The translations under genes were made by a program, and so were the position numbers. The notes under the pieces are model-generated. The model did not search any database and was not told where the DNA came from. It worked only from the letters and a program-made list of their open reading frames with translations. A DNA stretch of 35,151 bases from Bacteroidota bacterium. Its GTDB lineage: Bacteria > Bacteroidota > Bacteroidia > Palsa-948. The stretch is from positions 1 through 35,151 of the forward strand of contig PLUL01000013.1 of assembly GCA_003164895.1 (NCBI GenBank), in the 5' to 3' direction. Below are positions 16,362 to 24,261 of this stretch, piece by piece; within the stretch, counting starts at the first letter, position 1, and the number at the start of each line of letters is the position of its first letter.

Positions 16362-17318
16362 ATGAAAGTAGTTGACCACATAAAAAAATCCAAGTCCACG
16401 CTTTTTTCCATTGAGATACTTCCTCCGCTGAAAGGGAAAAGTATTCAGTCCATTTACAATCTAATTGATCCGCTTCAGGATTTCAAACCATCGTTTGTTG
16501 ATGTTACATATCACCGCGAGGAATATTTTTATAAAAAACGCGAAGGCGGATTTCTTGAAAAGATTTCTATTCGCAAGCGCCCCGGCACTGTCGGAATCTG
16601 TGCTGCCATTATGAATAAATATCATATTGACACCGTTCCTCATATTATCTGCGGTGGATTTACCAAGGAAGAAACTGAAAGCGCTCTGATTGACCTGCAA
16701 TTCCTTGGCATTGACAATGTGCTTGTGCTTCGCGGCGATGCGGTAAAAAATGAGCGTTCATTTGTTCCTGAACCCGGAGGAAATGCGTATGCATTAGACT
16801 TGGTGAAGCAGGTGGTGAACATGAATAAAGGAACGTATCTTTATGAAGACGACATGGTGGAAGTAACGCCAACCGATTTTTGTATTGGCGTTGCGGGTTA
16901 TCCCGAAAAACATTTTGAGGCGCCTAACATGACAGCAGATCTTCGCTATTTGAAAATGAAAGTGGATGCAGGCGCGCAATACGTGGTTACTCAAATGTTT
17001 TATGACAATCAAAAATATTTCGATTTTGTAAAAAAATGCCGCGAGATGGAAATAAATATTCCGATCATTCCCGGATTGAAAGTGCTGACCACAAAATCAC
17101 AGACTGCTGTTCTGCCAAAAACATTTTACCTCGACATTCCGCAGGATCTGATGGAAGCAGTTGAAAAATGTAAGAACGATACCGAAGCAAAAGAAGTCGG
17201 AATAGAATGGACGATCAAGCAAGCGAAAGAACTCATTAAGTTTGGCGCACCGGTGCTTCATTTTTATACCATGGGAAGTTCGGATTCAGTGAAAAGAGTA
17301 GCAAGCAAAGTATTTTAA
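16362..17318 (+). CDS. metF: Methylenetetrahydrofolate reductase
   Basis: This 318-residue protein is the flavin-dependent reductase that makes 5-methyltetrahydrofolate for methionine synthesis. FSIEILPP carries the catalytic glutamate (E18). Further family motifs are FVDVTYH, PHIICGGFTKEE, LGIDNVLVLRGD, the stretch CIGVAGYPEKHFEAPN, KMKVDAGAQYVVTQMFYDN and IPIIPGLKVLTTKSQ. The C-terminus VGIEWTIKQAKELIKFGAPVLHFYTMG is also typical. It has no regulatory extension, so it is the bacterial type. It has its own promoter and is followed after 32 bases by the deaminase gene. No S-adenosylmethionine riboswitch could fit in the short leader. Confidence 0.96.
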   Translation: MKVVDHIKKSKSTLFSIEILPPLKGKSIQSIYNLIDPLQDFKPSFVDVTYHREEYFYKKREGGFLEKISIRKRPGTVGICAAIMNKYHIDTVPHIICGGFTKEETESALIDLQFLGIDNVLVLRGDAVKNERSFVPEPGGNAYALDLVKQVVNMNKGTYLYEDDMVEVTPTDFCIGVAGYPEKHFEAPNMTADLRYLKMKVDAGAQYVVTQMFYDNQKYFDFVKKCREMEINIPIIPGLKVLTTKSQTAVLPKTFYLDIPQDLMEAVEKCKNDTEAKEVGIEWTIKQAKELIKFGAPVLHFYTMGSSDSVKRVASKVF

Positions 17319-17350
17319 CATCTGATTCTTAAACAAAGAACCGAACATTT

Positions 17351-17806
17351 ATGCGCCCAAGTTTTGACGATATATATATGGACTTGGCAAAAAACCTTGC
17401 CGAGCGTTCGCATTGTGTGAAAATAAAAGTGGGTGCCGTGCTTACAAAAGATACGCGCATTGTTTCCCTCGGATATAACGGACCTCCGGCAGGCACAAAT
17501 AATTGTGATGTTGAGTGGCCCGATGCAGGATGTCCGCGCGACAGCAAAGGAGGATGTTCATTGGCAATTCATGCTGAACAAAATGCGCTCATCTACGCTT
17601 CAAAAAATAATGTTCCACTCGAAAACTGCGCGATATATGTTACGCTTGCTCCTTGTTTGAATTGCGCGCGAATTATTTATGCTTCAGGTATTAAAAAAGT
17701 AATTTACCTGAACAGCTATGCCGAATACAAAGGATTGCCAACGGATGAAGGTGTAGATTTTCTAAGAAAGTTTGGAATAGAAGTTGTGAAGTACAAGAAA
17801 CCATGA
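17351..17806 (+). CDS. dCMP deaminase family protein
   Basis: This 151-residue protein is a zinc cytidine/deoxycytidylate deaminase. The active-site motif is HAEQNAL (H74, E76) with APCLNCARII (C102, C105) supplying the other zinc ligands. An insert with extra cysteines (NNCDVEWPDAGCP ... GGC) is typical of the dCMP deaminase/ComEB branch and can bind a structural zinc. The likely reaction is dCMP to dUMP, feeding thymidylate synthesis. That is consistent with its position next to metF in folate one-carbon metabolism, although this may be chance. It overlaps the protease gene by 4 bases (ATGA type), implying translational coupling. Confidence 0.92.
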   Translation: MRPSFDDIYMDLAKNLAERSHCVKIKVGAVLTKDTRIVSLGYNGPPAGTNNCDVEWPDAGCPRDSKGGCSLAIHAEQNALIYASKNNVPLENCAIYVTLAPCLNCARIIYASGIKKVIYLNSYAEYKGLPTDEGVDFLRKFGIEVVKYKKP

Positions 17807-19395
17807 ATTCCCGTTTAAAATTATTTCTCCCCATTATTTTTGCGTTGCTGCTCGCGACAGGAATTTTTATTGGATCGAAATTAAATTTTTCAGCCCCCAC
17901 GGTTAAATTTCTTCATTCAGAAAAAAAATCTTCCGATAAACTGAACAGCGTACTTAATTTCATAGGAGAAGAATATGTGGATACGGTTAAAAAAGACGTA
18001 CTGGTTGAAAAAGCAATTACCGATCTGCTGCAAAACCTTGACCCGCATTCTGTTTACATGACCGCAAAGGAAGTGCAGGAAATGCGCGAACCGATGGAAG
18101 GAAATTTTGAAGGCATCGGCATTGAGTTCAATATTATTCAGGATACGATTCGGGTGGTGGCGGCAATTCCGGGTGGTCCATCCGAAGCGCTGGGAATTCA
18201 GGCAGGAGATAAAATTGTGAAGATAGAGGGGAAAACTGCTGCCGGAATAAAAATAAAAAACAAAGACGTTCTTGGAAAACTTCGCGGCAAAGGCGGAACA
18301 AAAGTTACGGTGAGCATCATGCGCGGACATTCAAAAAAATTTATTGATTACACCATCACACGCGGCACAATTCCGATTTACAGCGTGGATGCCGGTTATA
18401 TGCTGAACAAAACTACCGGATATATTAAAGTAAGCCGCTTTGCTGAAAATACCCACGAAGAATTTTTAGAAAAAGCATCCAAACTTCGTACGGAAGGAAT
18501 GCAAAATCTTATCTTGGATTTACGCGGAAATGGCGGCGGGCTTCTTCAAATCGCGATAAAGATTTGCGATGAGTTTTTAGAAAAAGGAAAAATAATTGTC
18601 TGCACCAAAGGCAAATCTCATCCGAAAGAAACCATTAAAGCAACCGATAAGGGAATTCTTACCGATACAAAATTAGTTGTGCTTATCGATGAAAGTTCTG
18701 CTTCGGCAAGCGAGATTGTTGCAGGTGCAATTCAGGATAATGACCGAGGAACAATTGTTGGCAGACGTTCATTCGGAAAAGGATTGGTGCAGCGCGAAAC
18801 CATGTTTCAGGATAGTTCTGCAATTCGTTTGACTGTTGCAAGATATTATACTCCGACCGGAAGATGTATTCAGAAACCGTATGGAAAAGACATTGAAGAT
18901 TATTACAGCGAGGAATACAATCGCTATCAGCATGGAGAATTGCTTCATGCAGACAGCATTCATGAAAACGATTCGCTGAAATACAAAACGCCAAAAGGAA
19001 AAATTGTTTATGGCGGTGGCGGAATCACACCGGATGTTTTCATTCCGCTGGATACGGCAGGAAGAACTTCTTTCTTAAACGAACTTTTTGTGAAAGGCGC
19101 AATCAATCAATTCAGCTTTGATTATGCAGATAAAAATAGAAAAGCACTTTCGGGCATGGGAATGGAAAAATTCAAATCTGCTTTTTTCATTGACGAAAAA
19201 CTATTTGCTGAACTTGTTGCGTATTCAGAAAAAATGGGAGTGAAATCAAATCCGAGACAAGAACAAATTTCTAAATCCATCATCAGCAATCTTCTCAAAG
19301 CAAGCATCGCCCGCCAGATCTGGGGCAACGATGGATTCTATCCTATCCTTAACGAGGAAGACAAAGCCATTCTGAAATCGTTGAAATCATTTTGA
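17803..19395 (+). CDS. S41-family C-terminal processing protease
   Basis: This 530-residue protein has an N-terminal signal or anchor (about 5-25). A helical segment contains NLDPHSVYMTAKEVQEM, and a PDZ domain follows (about 100-185, EGIGIEFNI ... GIQAGDKIVKIEGK). The S41 catalytic core (about 195-390) has ILDLRGNGGGLL, the nucleophile in SSASASEIVAG (S301) and the lysine in RRSFGKGLVQ (K326). It also carries YYTPTGRCIQKPYG and a C-terminal domain of about 120 residues. CtpA/Prc-type enzymes trim or degrade periplasmic proteins from the C-terminus. The Ser-Lys dyad is intact. It overlaps the deaminase gene by 4 bases and is followed by a possible two-way terminator. Confidence 0.93.
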   Translation: MNSRLKLFLPIIFALLLATGIFIGSKLNFSAPTVKFLHSEKKSSDKLNSVLNFIGEEYVDTVKKDVLVEKAITDLLQNLDPHSVYMTAKEVQEMREPMEGNFEGIGIEFNIIQDTIRVVAAIPGGPSEALGIQAGDKIVKIEGKTAAGIKIKNKDVLGKLRGKGGTKVTVSIMRGHSKKFIDYTITRGTIPIYSVDAGYMLNKTTGYIKVSRFAENTHEEFLEKASKLRTEGMQNLILDLRGNGGGLLQIAIKICDEFLEKGKIIVCTKGKSHPKETIKATDKGILTDTKLVVLIDESSASASEIVAGAIQDNDRGTIVGRRSFGKGLVQRETMFQDSSAIRLTVARYYTPTGRCIQKPYGKDIEDYYSEEYNRYQHGELLHADSIHENDSLKYKTPKGKIVYGGGGITPDVFIPLDTAGRTSFLNELFVKGAINQFSFDYADKNRKALSGMGMEKFKSAFFIDEKLFAELVAYSEKMGVKSNPRQEQISKSIISNLLKASIARQIWGNDGFYPILNEEDKAILKSLKSF

Positions 19396-19412
19396 TTCTT
19401 GTCGACAAAAAA

Positions 19413-19452
19413 AATAAATACCTGAATGGAATTAACCAAACAGGTACTTATT
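19413..19452. terminator. Possible bidirectional terminator between converging genes
   Basis: AATAAATACCTG (19413-19424) and CAGGTACTTATT (19441-19452) pair over 11 of 12 bases around a 16-base loop. A and T runs lie outside. It lies between the protease gene and the convergent lipoprotein gene. The stem is AT-rich, so it is moderate evidence only. Confidence 0.5.
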
Positions 19453-19472
19453 ATTCTATAAGAAAAAAGAAA

Positions 19473-19682
19473 TTACTTCTTAGAAGTATCGGCTGGAGCA
19501 GCAACTTTTGTTTTCGCGGTGTCAGATGCAGCAGTTGATGCTTGTTGCAAAAGCGCGTTAGCGGCAGAATCAGCAGCTTTTTGAAGTTGTTGTTCAATAA
19601 CTTTTTTTTCTTCAGCAGACGGTCCGCAGGCAACCAGACCTACAAATACAAATGCTGTAAGGAGTGCAAATACTTTTTTCAT
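19473..19682 (-). CDS. Small lipoprotein of unknown function
   Basis: This 69-residue protein has a clean lipoprotein signal, MKKVFALLTAFVFVGLVACG, with the lipidated cysteine at residue 19. The mature 51 residues are a charged amphipathic segment (SAEEKKVIEQQLQKAADSAA) that could form a coiled coil, then an Ala/Thr/Lys-rich tail ending TSKK. Small lipoproteins of this kind are common in Bacteroidota and have no assigned role; a tether or structural role is possible. It is the only minus-strand gene in this stretch, and no TAnnTTTG was seen in its upstream space shared with the superoxide dismutase gene. Confidence 0.8.
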   Translation of the reverse strand: MKKVFALLTAFVFVGLVACGPSAEEKKVIEQQLQKAADSAANALLQQASTAASDTAKTKVAAPADTSKK

Positions 19683-19768
19683 TGTTTTTTTGATTTTTTA
19701 ATGGGATATTGATGGCAAATGTATAGAAATATATTTTCCATATAGATGCGTCCGAAAATATTTTTTTT

Positions 19769-19776
19769 TATCTTTG
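19769..19776 (+). promoter_or_regulatory. -7 box for superoxide dismutase
   Basis: TATCTTTG matches the TAnnTTTG consensus, is followed by C, and lies 29 bases before the ATG at 19806. It overlaps the codons of the longer open frame that begins at 19746, supporting the shorter start. Confidence 0.7.
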
Positions 19777-19805
19777 CTCCCCTTTTTAAAAACCCCATAA
19801 ATAAA

Positions 19806-20411
19806 ATGGCATTCGAACTACCAAAACTACCTTACGCGTACAACGCACTCGAACCTCATATTGATGCTCGCACGATGGAAATTCACCATACGAAACATCA
19901 CAATGCGTATGTAACCAATTTGAATAACGCCATTGCTGGAAAACCGGAAGAGAAAATGACTCTTGAAGAAATGTTCAAGAATATTTCTAAATCTGCTCCT
20001 GTAATTCGTAATAACGGTGGCGGTCATTATAATCACTCCATGTTCTGGACGTTGATGAAACAGAATGGAGGAGGTGAACCAACAGGCGCTTTAGGTGATG
20101 CCATCAAAGCAACTTTCGGAACTTTTGCAGATTTCAAGACGCAATTCAACGCAGCAGCTACCACACGCTTTGGTTCAGGATGGGCTTGGCTTTGTGTGAG
20201 CGGAGGCAAACTTGCGGTATGTTCAACACCAAATCAGGATAATCCTTTAATGGATGTTTCCGAATGCAAAGGATTCCCCGTTCTTGGATTGGATGTTTGG
20301 GAACACGCATATTATTTAAATTATCAAAATCGCAGACCCGATTACATCAACGCATGGTGGAATGTGGTGAACTGGGATGAAGCATCAAAAAGATTCGCAT
20401 CGGCAAAATAA
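19806..20411 (+). CDS. sod: Superoxide dismutase, Mn/Fe type
   Basis: This 201-residue enzyme is read from ATG 19806 ([20 protein letters not shown]), the canonical start; an in-frame ATG at 19746 precedes the promoter and is rejected. The metal ligands are H27 in [10 protein letters not shown]77 in [11 protein letters not shown], and D163 and H167 in DVWEHAYY. The outer-sphere glutamine is Q144 in TPNQDNPL, and glycine occupies the position where iron enzymes carry glutamine (NNGGGHYNH). Both point to manganese preference, although cambialistic use is possible. It has no export signal and should be cytoplasmic. It is followed by a REP-like palindrome and then rplY after 52 bases. Confidence 0.96.
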   Translation: MAFELPKLPYAYNALEPHIDARTMEIHHTKHHNAYVTNLNNAIAGKPEEKMTLEEMFKNISKSAPVIRNNGGGHYNHSMFWTLMKQNGGGEPTGALGDAIKATFGTFADFKTQFNAAATTRFGSGWAWLCVSGGKLAVCSTPNQDNPLMDVSECKGFPVLGLDVWEHAYYLNYQNRRPDYINAWWNVVNWDEASKRFASAK

Positions 20412-20422
20412 AATTTAATCAG

Positions 20423-20443
20423 ATGCTGAAACAAGTTCAGCAT
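20423..20443. repeat. REP-like palindrome between sod and rplY
   Basis: ATGCTGAA (20423-20430) and TTCAGCAT (20436-20443) form a perfect 8-base stem around ACAAG, followed by GACAATAA. The word CTGAAACAAGTTCAG next to ATGACA recalls a short palindrome I have seen scattered through intergenic space in several bacterial phyla (from memory). It could also slow or end transcription after sod. Confidence 0.55.
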
Positions 20444-20463
20444 GACAATAAAATAGAAAAACA

Positions 20464-21159
20464 ATGAAAACACTTACACTATCAGGTTCACCAAGAAAAA
20501 CAATTGGAAGAACAAACGCTCATTCTCTCAGAAGAGAAGGAAAAGTTCCTTGCATACTTTACGGAGGCAAAGACATCGTTCATTTCGAAGCGATTGAAAA
20601 AGATTTTAAACATTTGGTTTACACTCCGGATGTTCACATGATAAAATTGGATGTAGGCGGAAAACAAGTGGATGCCATCCTGCAAGCTATTCAGTTTCAT
20701 CCTATATCGGACAAAATCATGCACGTTGATTTTCTGGAAGTTGTTGGTGATAAACCTGTCATCATGGAAATTCCGGTGAAGTTTGTTGGCACATCTGTGG
20801 GAGTGAAAGAAGGTGGAAAGCTTTTGAAAAAACTTTCAAGAATTCGCGTGAAAGCTCCTATTTCAAAAATTCCGGGAACAATTGATTTGAATATTGAACC
20901 ATTAAAAATTGGCGATTACATCCGCATCAAAGACCTCCATTATGAAGGTGTTACATTCCTTCACGAACCAAGCGTAACAATTGTTGCGGTGAAAGTTACA
21001 CGAGAAGTAGTAGCAGAAGTTACACCGGCAGCAGCAGCGGCAGCAGCGGTTGCAGGAGCACCGGCAGCAGCGGCAGGAGCAGCACCTGCGGCAGCAGCAG
21101 CAGCAGCGCCAGCGAAAGACGCAAAGAAAGAAGAAAAGAAAGCGGAGAAGAAAAAATAA
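20464..21159 (+). CDS. rplY: Ribosomal protein L25, CTC long form
   Basis: This 231-residue protein has the N-terminal 5S rRNA-binding domain (about 1-95, LSGSPRKTIGRTNAHSLRREGKVPCILYGG) and the C-terminal TL5/CTC beta domain (about 96-185, VGDKPVIMEIPVKFVGTSVGVKEGG). Residues about 186-231 are a low-complexity tail, nearly all alanine then lysine and glutamate (ending KKEEKKAEKKK), built from GCA/GCG codons. The protein binds 5S rRNA in the large subunit. The pairing with pth 69 bases downstream is common in bacteria; here an intervening hairpin followed by T residues may limit read-through. Confidence 0.95.
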   Translation: MKTLTLSGSPRKTIGRTNAHSLRREGKVPCILYGGKDIVHFEAIEKDFKHLVYTPDVHMIKLDVGGKQVDAILQAIQFHPISDKIMHVDFLEVVGDKPVIMEIPVKFVGTSVGVKEGGKLLKKLSRIRVKAPISKIPGTIDLNIEPLKIGDYIRIKDLHYEGVTFLHEPSVTIVAVKVTREVVAEVTPAAAAAAAVAGAPAAAAGAAPAAAAAAAPAKDAKKEEKKAEKKK

Positions 21160-21179
21160 AGTTCTTCATTCAGATAATA

Positions 21180-21210
21180 AATCCTCCGCCAAAAACGGGG
21201 GATTTTTTTT
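21180..21210 (+). terminator. Rho-independent terminator between rplY and pth
   Basis: AATCCTCC (21180-21187) and GGGGATT with a leading G (21197-21204 region) form an 8-base stem with one G-T pair. It is followed by a run of eight T residues. It starts about 20 bases after the rplY stop and ends about 20 before the pth ATG. Confidence 0.75.
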
Positions 21211-21228
21211 ATCCTTACTTTTACCCCG

Positions 21229-21795
21229 ATGAACAAAATGTTAATTGTTGGCTTGGGAAATCCCGGGAGCGAGTACGACAATACGCGCCATAACATCGGG
21301 TTTAAAATTTTAGATGCGCTGGTTAATTCCCTCAAAGTATCTTTCGAAAACTCACGTCTTGCATTTACTGCTGAAGGAAAAGTGAAGAATAAATTATTTT
21401 TTCTTGTCAAACCAACTACGTTCATGAACCTGAGCGGCAAAGCAGTGAACTATTACATGCAGCAGGAAAATATCCCTCTTGAAAATGTTCTCGTCATTAC
21501 CGATGACGTTGCACTTCCGATCGGACAAATTCGTTTGCGACCGAAAGGAAGCGATGGAGGACACAACGGGTTGAAAAATATTACCGAAGTATTGAACTCC
21601 GGAAATTATTCCCGCCTGCGTTTCGGCATTGGCAATGAATATCCGAAAGGTGGACAAGTGGATTTTGTTTTGGGAAAATGGACGAACGAAGAACTAACTA
21701 TTATCCTGCCGAGAATTCAACTTGCCACCGAAGCCATAAAAGATTTCGGGCTTATGGGAATTGAGAAAACCATGAATGCGTATAACAGCAAGTAG
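21229..21795 (+). CDS. pth: Peptidyl-tRNA hydrolase
   Basis: This 188-residue protein frees tRNA from peptidyl-tRNAs that drop off the ribosome. The motifs are MLIVGLGNPGSEYDNTRHNIGF, with the conserved asparagine N11 and catalytic histidine H21; KPTTFMNLSGKAV; ITDDVALPIGQIRLRPKGSDGGHNGLKNI; and RLRFGIGNE. Length is normal. The ATG at 21229 is used, but the methionine three codons later (MLIVGLG) would match the family start equally well. It converges on kbl with only 3 bases between the stop codons. Confidence 0.96.
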   Translation: MNKMLIVGLGNPGSEYDNTRHNIGFKILDALVNSLKVSFENSRLAFTAEGKVKNKLFFLVKPTTFMNLSGKAVNYYMQQENIPLENVLVITDDVALPIGQIRLRPKGSDGGHNGLKNITEVLNSGNYSRLRFGIGNEYPKGGQVDFVLGKWTNEELTIILPRIQLATEAIKDFGLMGIEKTMNAYNSK

Positions 21796-21798
21796 TAA

Positions 21799-22989
21799 TT
21801 ACTTTTTTATCACTCCCAATTCCTGGCCCACTTTTTCAAAAGCTGTAATGGCTTTATCCAGATGTTCTTTTTCGTGTGCGGCAGAAAGTTGAACGCGAAT
21901 GCGTGCTTGCCCCTTTGGCACCACAGGAAAGAAAAATCCGATCACGTAAATTCCTTCTGCCAAAAGTTTGTCAGCAAAGGTTTGAGAAAGTTTTGCATCG
22001 TACAGCATCACCGGTACTATGGCGGAATCTCCGTTCTTAAATTCCAAACCGATCTTGCGCATGCCTTCTTTAAAATAATTTATGTTCCATTCTAATTTAT
22101 CGCGCAGTGCGGTGGTTTCGCTCAGCATATCGAGCACCGCAATGGATGCGCCCACAATGTGCGGAGCGAGCGAGTTGGAAAACAAATACGGGCGCGAACG
22201 CTGACGCAGCATATCGATGACTTCTTTTTTACTGCTGGTGAATCCGCCCATCGCACCACCCAAAGCTTTTCCTAAAGTTCCGGAAACGATATCCACGCGG
22301 TGCATCACATTTTTTAATTCAATCGTCCCGCGTCCGGTTTTCCCTATGAAACCGCTGGCATGGCTTTCGTCCACCATCACCATCGCATTGTATTTATCAG
22401 CGAGGTCGCAAATTTTATCGAGTGGTGCAACAAATCCGTCCATGGAAAAAACTCCATCCGTAACAATTAAACGAAAGCGTTGCTTCTGCGCTTGTTTCAA
22501 TTGTTCTTCCAGATCGTTCATGTCGCAGTTCTTGTATTTGTAACGCTGCGCTTTGCACAAACGAACTCCATCAATTATTGAAGCGTGATTCAGTTCATCC
22601 GAAATAATTGCATCTTCTTCTCCGAGCAGCGGTTCAAAGATTCCACCGTTCGCATCAAAACAAGCAGCGTATAAAATAGTGTCTTGCTGCCCGACAAACT
22701 TTGAAATTTTTTCTTCCAACGTTTTGTGAATATCCTGTGTTCCGCAAATAAAACGAACTGAACTCATTCCGTAACCGTGCGTGTCTAAAGTTTTATGCGC
22801 GGCTTCGACCACTTTCGGGTGAGAAGAAAGACCGAGATAATTATTCGCGCAAAAAATAATTACTTCTTTTCCATTCACCTTCACCGTTGCGCCTTGCTTG
22901 CTGGTGATGATGCGTTCACGTTTGAAAAGTCCGCTTTCGTCAATGGACTTTAATTCTTTCTGAAGATGTTGCTGAAAGTTTCCGTACAT
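21799..22989 (-). CDS. kbl: Glycine C-acetyltransferase (2-amino-3-ketobutyrate CoA ligase)
   Basis: This 396-residue enzyme matches the length and motifs of Kbl, a PLP-dependent alpha-oxoamine synthase. It interconverts glycine plus acetyl-CoA with 2-amino-3-oxobutyrate in threonine breakdown. The features are [60 protein letters not shown] and the PLP lysine in [14 protein letters not shown] (K241). The related serine palmitoyltransferases and 8-amino-7-oxononanoate synthases share the fold, but the N-terminal segment and [10 protein letters not shown] favour Kbl. Threonine dehydrogenase (tdh), its usual partner, is not in the window. Confidence 0.93.
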   Translation of the reverse strand: MYGNFQQHLQKELKSIDESGLFKRERIITSKQGATVKVNGKEVIIFCANNYLGLSSHPKVVEAAHKTLDTHGYGMSSVRFICGTQDIHKTLEEKISKFVGQQDTILYAACFDANGGIFEPLLGEEDAIISDELNHASIIDGVRLCKAQRYKYKNCDMNDLEEQLKQAQKQRFRLIVTDGVFSMDGFVAPLDKICDLADKYNAMVMVDESHASGFIGKTGRGTIELKNVMHRVDIVSGTLGKALGGAMGGFTSSKKEVIDMLRQRSRPYLFSNSLAPHIVGASIAVLDMLSETTALRDKLEWNINYFKEGMRKIGLEFKNGDSAIVPVMLYDAKLSQTFADKLLAEGIYVIGFFFPVVPKGQARIRVQLSAAHEKEHLDKAITAFEKVGQELGVIKK

Positions 22990-23072
22990 ATAAATAGATT
23001 TAGATATTCGAATGAATTGCTAAAGGTAAAAATTGTAGGATTTCATCAGCGTTCAGAATCAAACTTGATTTA

Positions 23073-24128
23073 ATGGTTCTTATTACATTCGTACAAATTA
23101 GTTTCACCTTGATCTCCGACAACCTAAATATTATTTCAAAGCTGACCTTCCGCAGAACATTCAACGCGGGAAAAGTTATAGCAGGATATTATTTTTCAAA
23201 GTGGACGAAGAAACCGCATCAGTGGGGAATGCCGATCAGTATTGCCATCGAACCAACCACGAGTTGCAATCTTCGTTGTCCCGAATGTCCAAGCGGACTC
23301 AGAAGTTTTTCGCGTGAGACAGGAATGCTGGAAGAAAAGTTTTTTCAAAAAACCATTGACGAACTTCACAAACATATTTTTTATCTCACATTTTATTTTC
23401 AGGGAGAACCGTATCTGAATCCAAAATTTTTAGAGATGGCAAAGTATGCTTCAGAGAAAAATATTTACACCGCCACTTCCACGAATGCACATTATATGGA
23501 TGATGAGAATTCGAAAAGAACCGTGGAATCAGGATTAGACAGACTTATAATTTCCATTGATGGAACAACACAAGAATCTTATCAATCCTACCGAATTGGA
23601 GGTGATTTGCAAAAAGTAATTGAGGGAACAAAAAATATTCTGAAATGGAAAAAAGAATTGAAATCAAAAACCCCGCATGTGATTTTCCAGTTCGTTGTCT
23701 TCCGTCAGAATGAACACGAAGTGAAAGAAATAAAAAAACTTGGAAAAGAAATTGGCGTTGACGAAGTAAAAATCAAATCCGCACAGATTTACGATTATGA
23801 AAATGGCAATGAAAGAATTCCTGCGAAAGAGGAATTTGCTAGGTACAAGAAAACCCAAGAAGGTAAATATTCTTCGCCACTACTTTCTGAAGGCGAAAAT
23901 GGTTGTTGGAAAATGTGGAACTCCTGTGTTATCACTTGGGATGGCAAAGTTGTTCCCTGTTGTTTTGACAAGGATGCCAAACACCAGTTGGGAAATTTGA
24001 AGGAAAAAACATTTAAAGAGATTTGGATGAACGATTCTTATAAAAAATTCCGCACTTCTCTTTTGAAATCCAGAAAAGAAATTGATATTTGCAGTAACTG
24101 TTCCGAAGGAACGAAGATATGGTTATAA
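23073..24128 (+). CDS. Radical SAM/SPASM-domain protein of unknown substrate
   Basis: This 351-residue protein has an N-terminal stretch (about 1-52) before the radical SAM barrel. The [4Fe-4S] site is PTTSCNLRCPECPSG (C65, C69, C72), followed by FYFQGEPYLNP and RLIISIDGTTQESYQSYR. The C-terminal SPASM region has CW, SCVITWDGKVVPCCFDKDAKHQLGN and ICSNCSEG, enough cysteines for auxiliary clusters. SPASM enzymes often modify peptides or act as anaerobic sulfatase maturases. No precursor peptide, sulfatase or transporter gene is adjacent, so the substrate is open. I recall close relatives across Bacteroidota with the same KKPxxWGxPIS lead-in. It diverges from kbl and is followed by a divergently unrelated T9SS gene with its own promoter. 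Confidence 0.88.
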   Translation: MVLITFVQISFTLISDNLNIISKLTFRRTFNAGKVIAGYYFSKWTKKPHQWGMPISIAIEPTTSCNLRCPECPSGLRSFSRETGMLEEKFFQKTIDELHKHIFYLTFYFQGEPYLNPKFLEMAKYASEKNIYTATSTNAHYMDDENSKRTVESGLDRLIISIDGTTQESYQSYRIGGDLQKVIEGTKNILKWKKELKSKTPHVIFQFVVFRQNEHEVKEIKKLGKEIGVDEVKIKSAQIYDYENGNERIPAKEEFARYKKTQEGKYSSPLLSEGENGCWKMWNSCVITWDGKVVPCCFDKDAKHQLGNLKEKTFKEIWMNDSYKKFRTSLLKSRKEIDICSNCSEGTKIWL

Positions 24129-24159
24129 ATAAATTTCATTCAATTCACCAAAAAAACAC

Positions 24160-24196
24160 ACGAGTATTCTCGTAGATGATTTACGAGTATTCACGC
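24160..24196. promoter_or_regulatory. Pair of near-palindromic sites upstream of the Asp-box T9SS gene
   Basis: ACGAGTATTCTCGT (24160-24173) is a perfect palindrome of two 5-base arms around TATT. ACGAGTATTCACGC (24183-24196) repeats its first ten bases and is a weaker palindrome. The two start points are 23 bases apart, about two helical turns. The second ends 23 bases before the -7 box at 24220, where a -33 element would lie. This is the layout of an activator operator; the regulator is unknown. Confidence 0.5.
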
Positions 24197-24219
24197 ATAT
24201 TTATTTAAAGCCGCTACCT

Positions 24220-24227
24220 TATATTTG
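24220..24227 (+). promoter_or_regulatory. -7 box for the Asp-box T9SS gene
   Basis: TATATTTG matches TAnnTTTG exactly, 34 bases before the ATG at 24262. No TTTG is seen at the -33 position, consistent with dependence on an activator bound at the palindromes just upstream. Confidence 0.65.
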
Positions 24228-24261
24228 AATGTATAAAATCAATGACAAAAAATAAATTATT

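Noticed and set aside
19746-19805. An upstream ATG extending superoxide dismutase by 20 residues
   Set aside because: The -7 box TATCTTTG at 19769 lies inside the extension, and the family start [10 protein letters not shown] matches ATG 19806.
20961-21440. A 159-codon antisense frame across rplY and pth
   Set aside because: Its alanine-rich C-terminus is the complement of the L25 tail codons; it spans the terminator and two conserved genes.
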